A stretch of DNA of 64,000 nt, from NCBI GenBank assembly GCA_025361565.1, contig JANYKN010000126.1, positions 1-64,000 of the forward strand, read 5' to 3'. The notes below the pieces were generated by a model, which saw nothing but the letters and a program-made list of their open reading frames with translations, had not been told where the DNA came from and made no database searches. The DNA comes from Bacteroidota bacterium (lineage in GTDB: Bacteria; Bacteroidota; Bacteroidia; Bacteroidales; NBLH01). Positions 63,935 to 64,000 of the stretch are shown here, in pieces. Position 1 is the stretch's first letter, and each line of letters opens with the position of its first letter. The translations under genes were made by a program, and so were the position numbers.

Positions 63935-63984
63935 GACTTCTATAAGTTTTTAATTAATAACTTAATATAATATTCCACAATAAT

Positions 63985-64000
63985 TTTGGACTGCAAAAGT
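63985..64000 (-). promoter_or_regulatory. Partial -7 box and start region of the rplM operon
   Basis: The last bases read, on the minus strand, ACTTTTGCAGTCCAAA; with a T just outside the window this would be TACTTTTG, an exact TAnnTTTG box. GCAGTCCAA is shared with the tRNA-Leu promoter. The leader to the GTG is about 55 bases and might hold an L13 autoregulatory structure, which I cannot confirm. Confidence 0.4.

Overview
The window is AT-rich chromosomal DNA from a member of the Bacteroidota. The evidence is consistent across independent signs: C-terminal sorting domains of the type IX secretion system (T9SS) on several large surface proteins, a SprB-repeat protein, a fused MurF-alanine racemase, promoters of the form TTTG-N18..21-TAnnTTTG, and almost no Shine-Dalgarno sequences in front of genes. 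A tungsten-type aldehyde ferredoxin oxidoreductase hints at an anaerobic or microaerophilic life. Family-level placement is not possible from this sequence alone.

Layout. 1-3.9 kb: edge of an IS1595-type transposase gene, a secreted MORN-repeat protein, and a LolC/E-like permease with rbfA (minus strand). 3.9-9.7 kb: a SprB-repeat surface protein, four small or unassigned genes including a methyltransferase-like one, and a DUF4241 protein. 9.9-12.4 kb: an AOR-family oxidoreductase translationally coupled to a TetR regulator. 12.7-22.3 kb: a secreted S9 peptidase, murF-alr, XdhC, pncB and dxs. 22.6-29.6 kb: a secreted SUMF1-fold protein paired with an Ig-repeat T9SS cargo, a secreted isochorismatase-fold hydrolase and a von Willebrand A protein. 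29.7-37.2 kb: prfB with its programmed +1 frameshift, a thioredoxin-fold protein, two probable manganese exporters (TerC and MntP), tRNA-Leu(CAA), glpD, a membrane FHA protein and a metal-binding lipoprotein. 38.0-50.6 kb: one 12.7 kb gene for a 4221-residue modular T9SS adhesin. 50.7-58.8 kb: an SpmA-SpmB-type membrane protein, then groEL, groES, secG, a K/E-rich tetratricopeptide-like protein, lptE and a sigma-54 activator, all on the minus strand. 59.0-64 kb: kdsB, a tiny protein that is little more than a T9SS sorting domain, and the translation block pyrH, tsf, rpsB, rpsI, rplM.

How it fits together. Most of the window is core machinery: translation (prfB, rbfA, tRNA, rpsB/tsf, rplM/rpsI), envelope building (murF-alr, kdsB, lptE, LolC/E), secretion and folding (secG, groESL), and isoprenoid and NAD synthesis (dxs, pncB). 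Scattered through it are surface proteins exported by Sec and, in several cases, T9SS: the giant adhesin, the Ig-repeat protein and the CTD-only protein. No CRISPR array, rRNA operon, prophage or obvious defence island was seen. The most notable items are the giant modular adhesin with a long leader, the near-empty T9SS cargo, several unexplained palindromes at promoters and gene ends, and the AOR-TetR pair with a palindrome inside its promoter.
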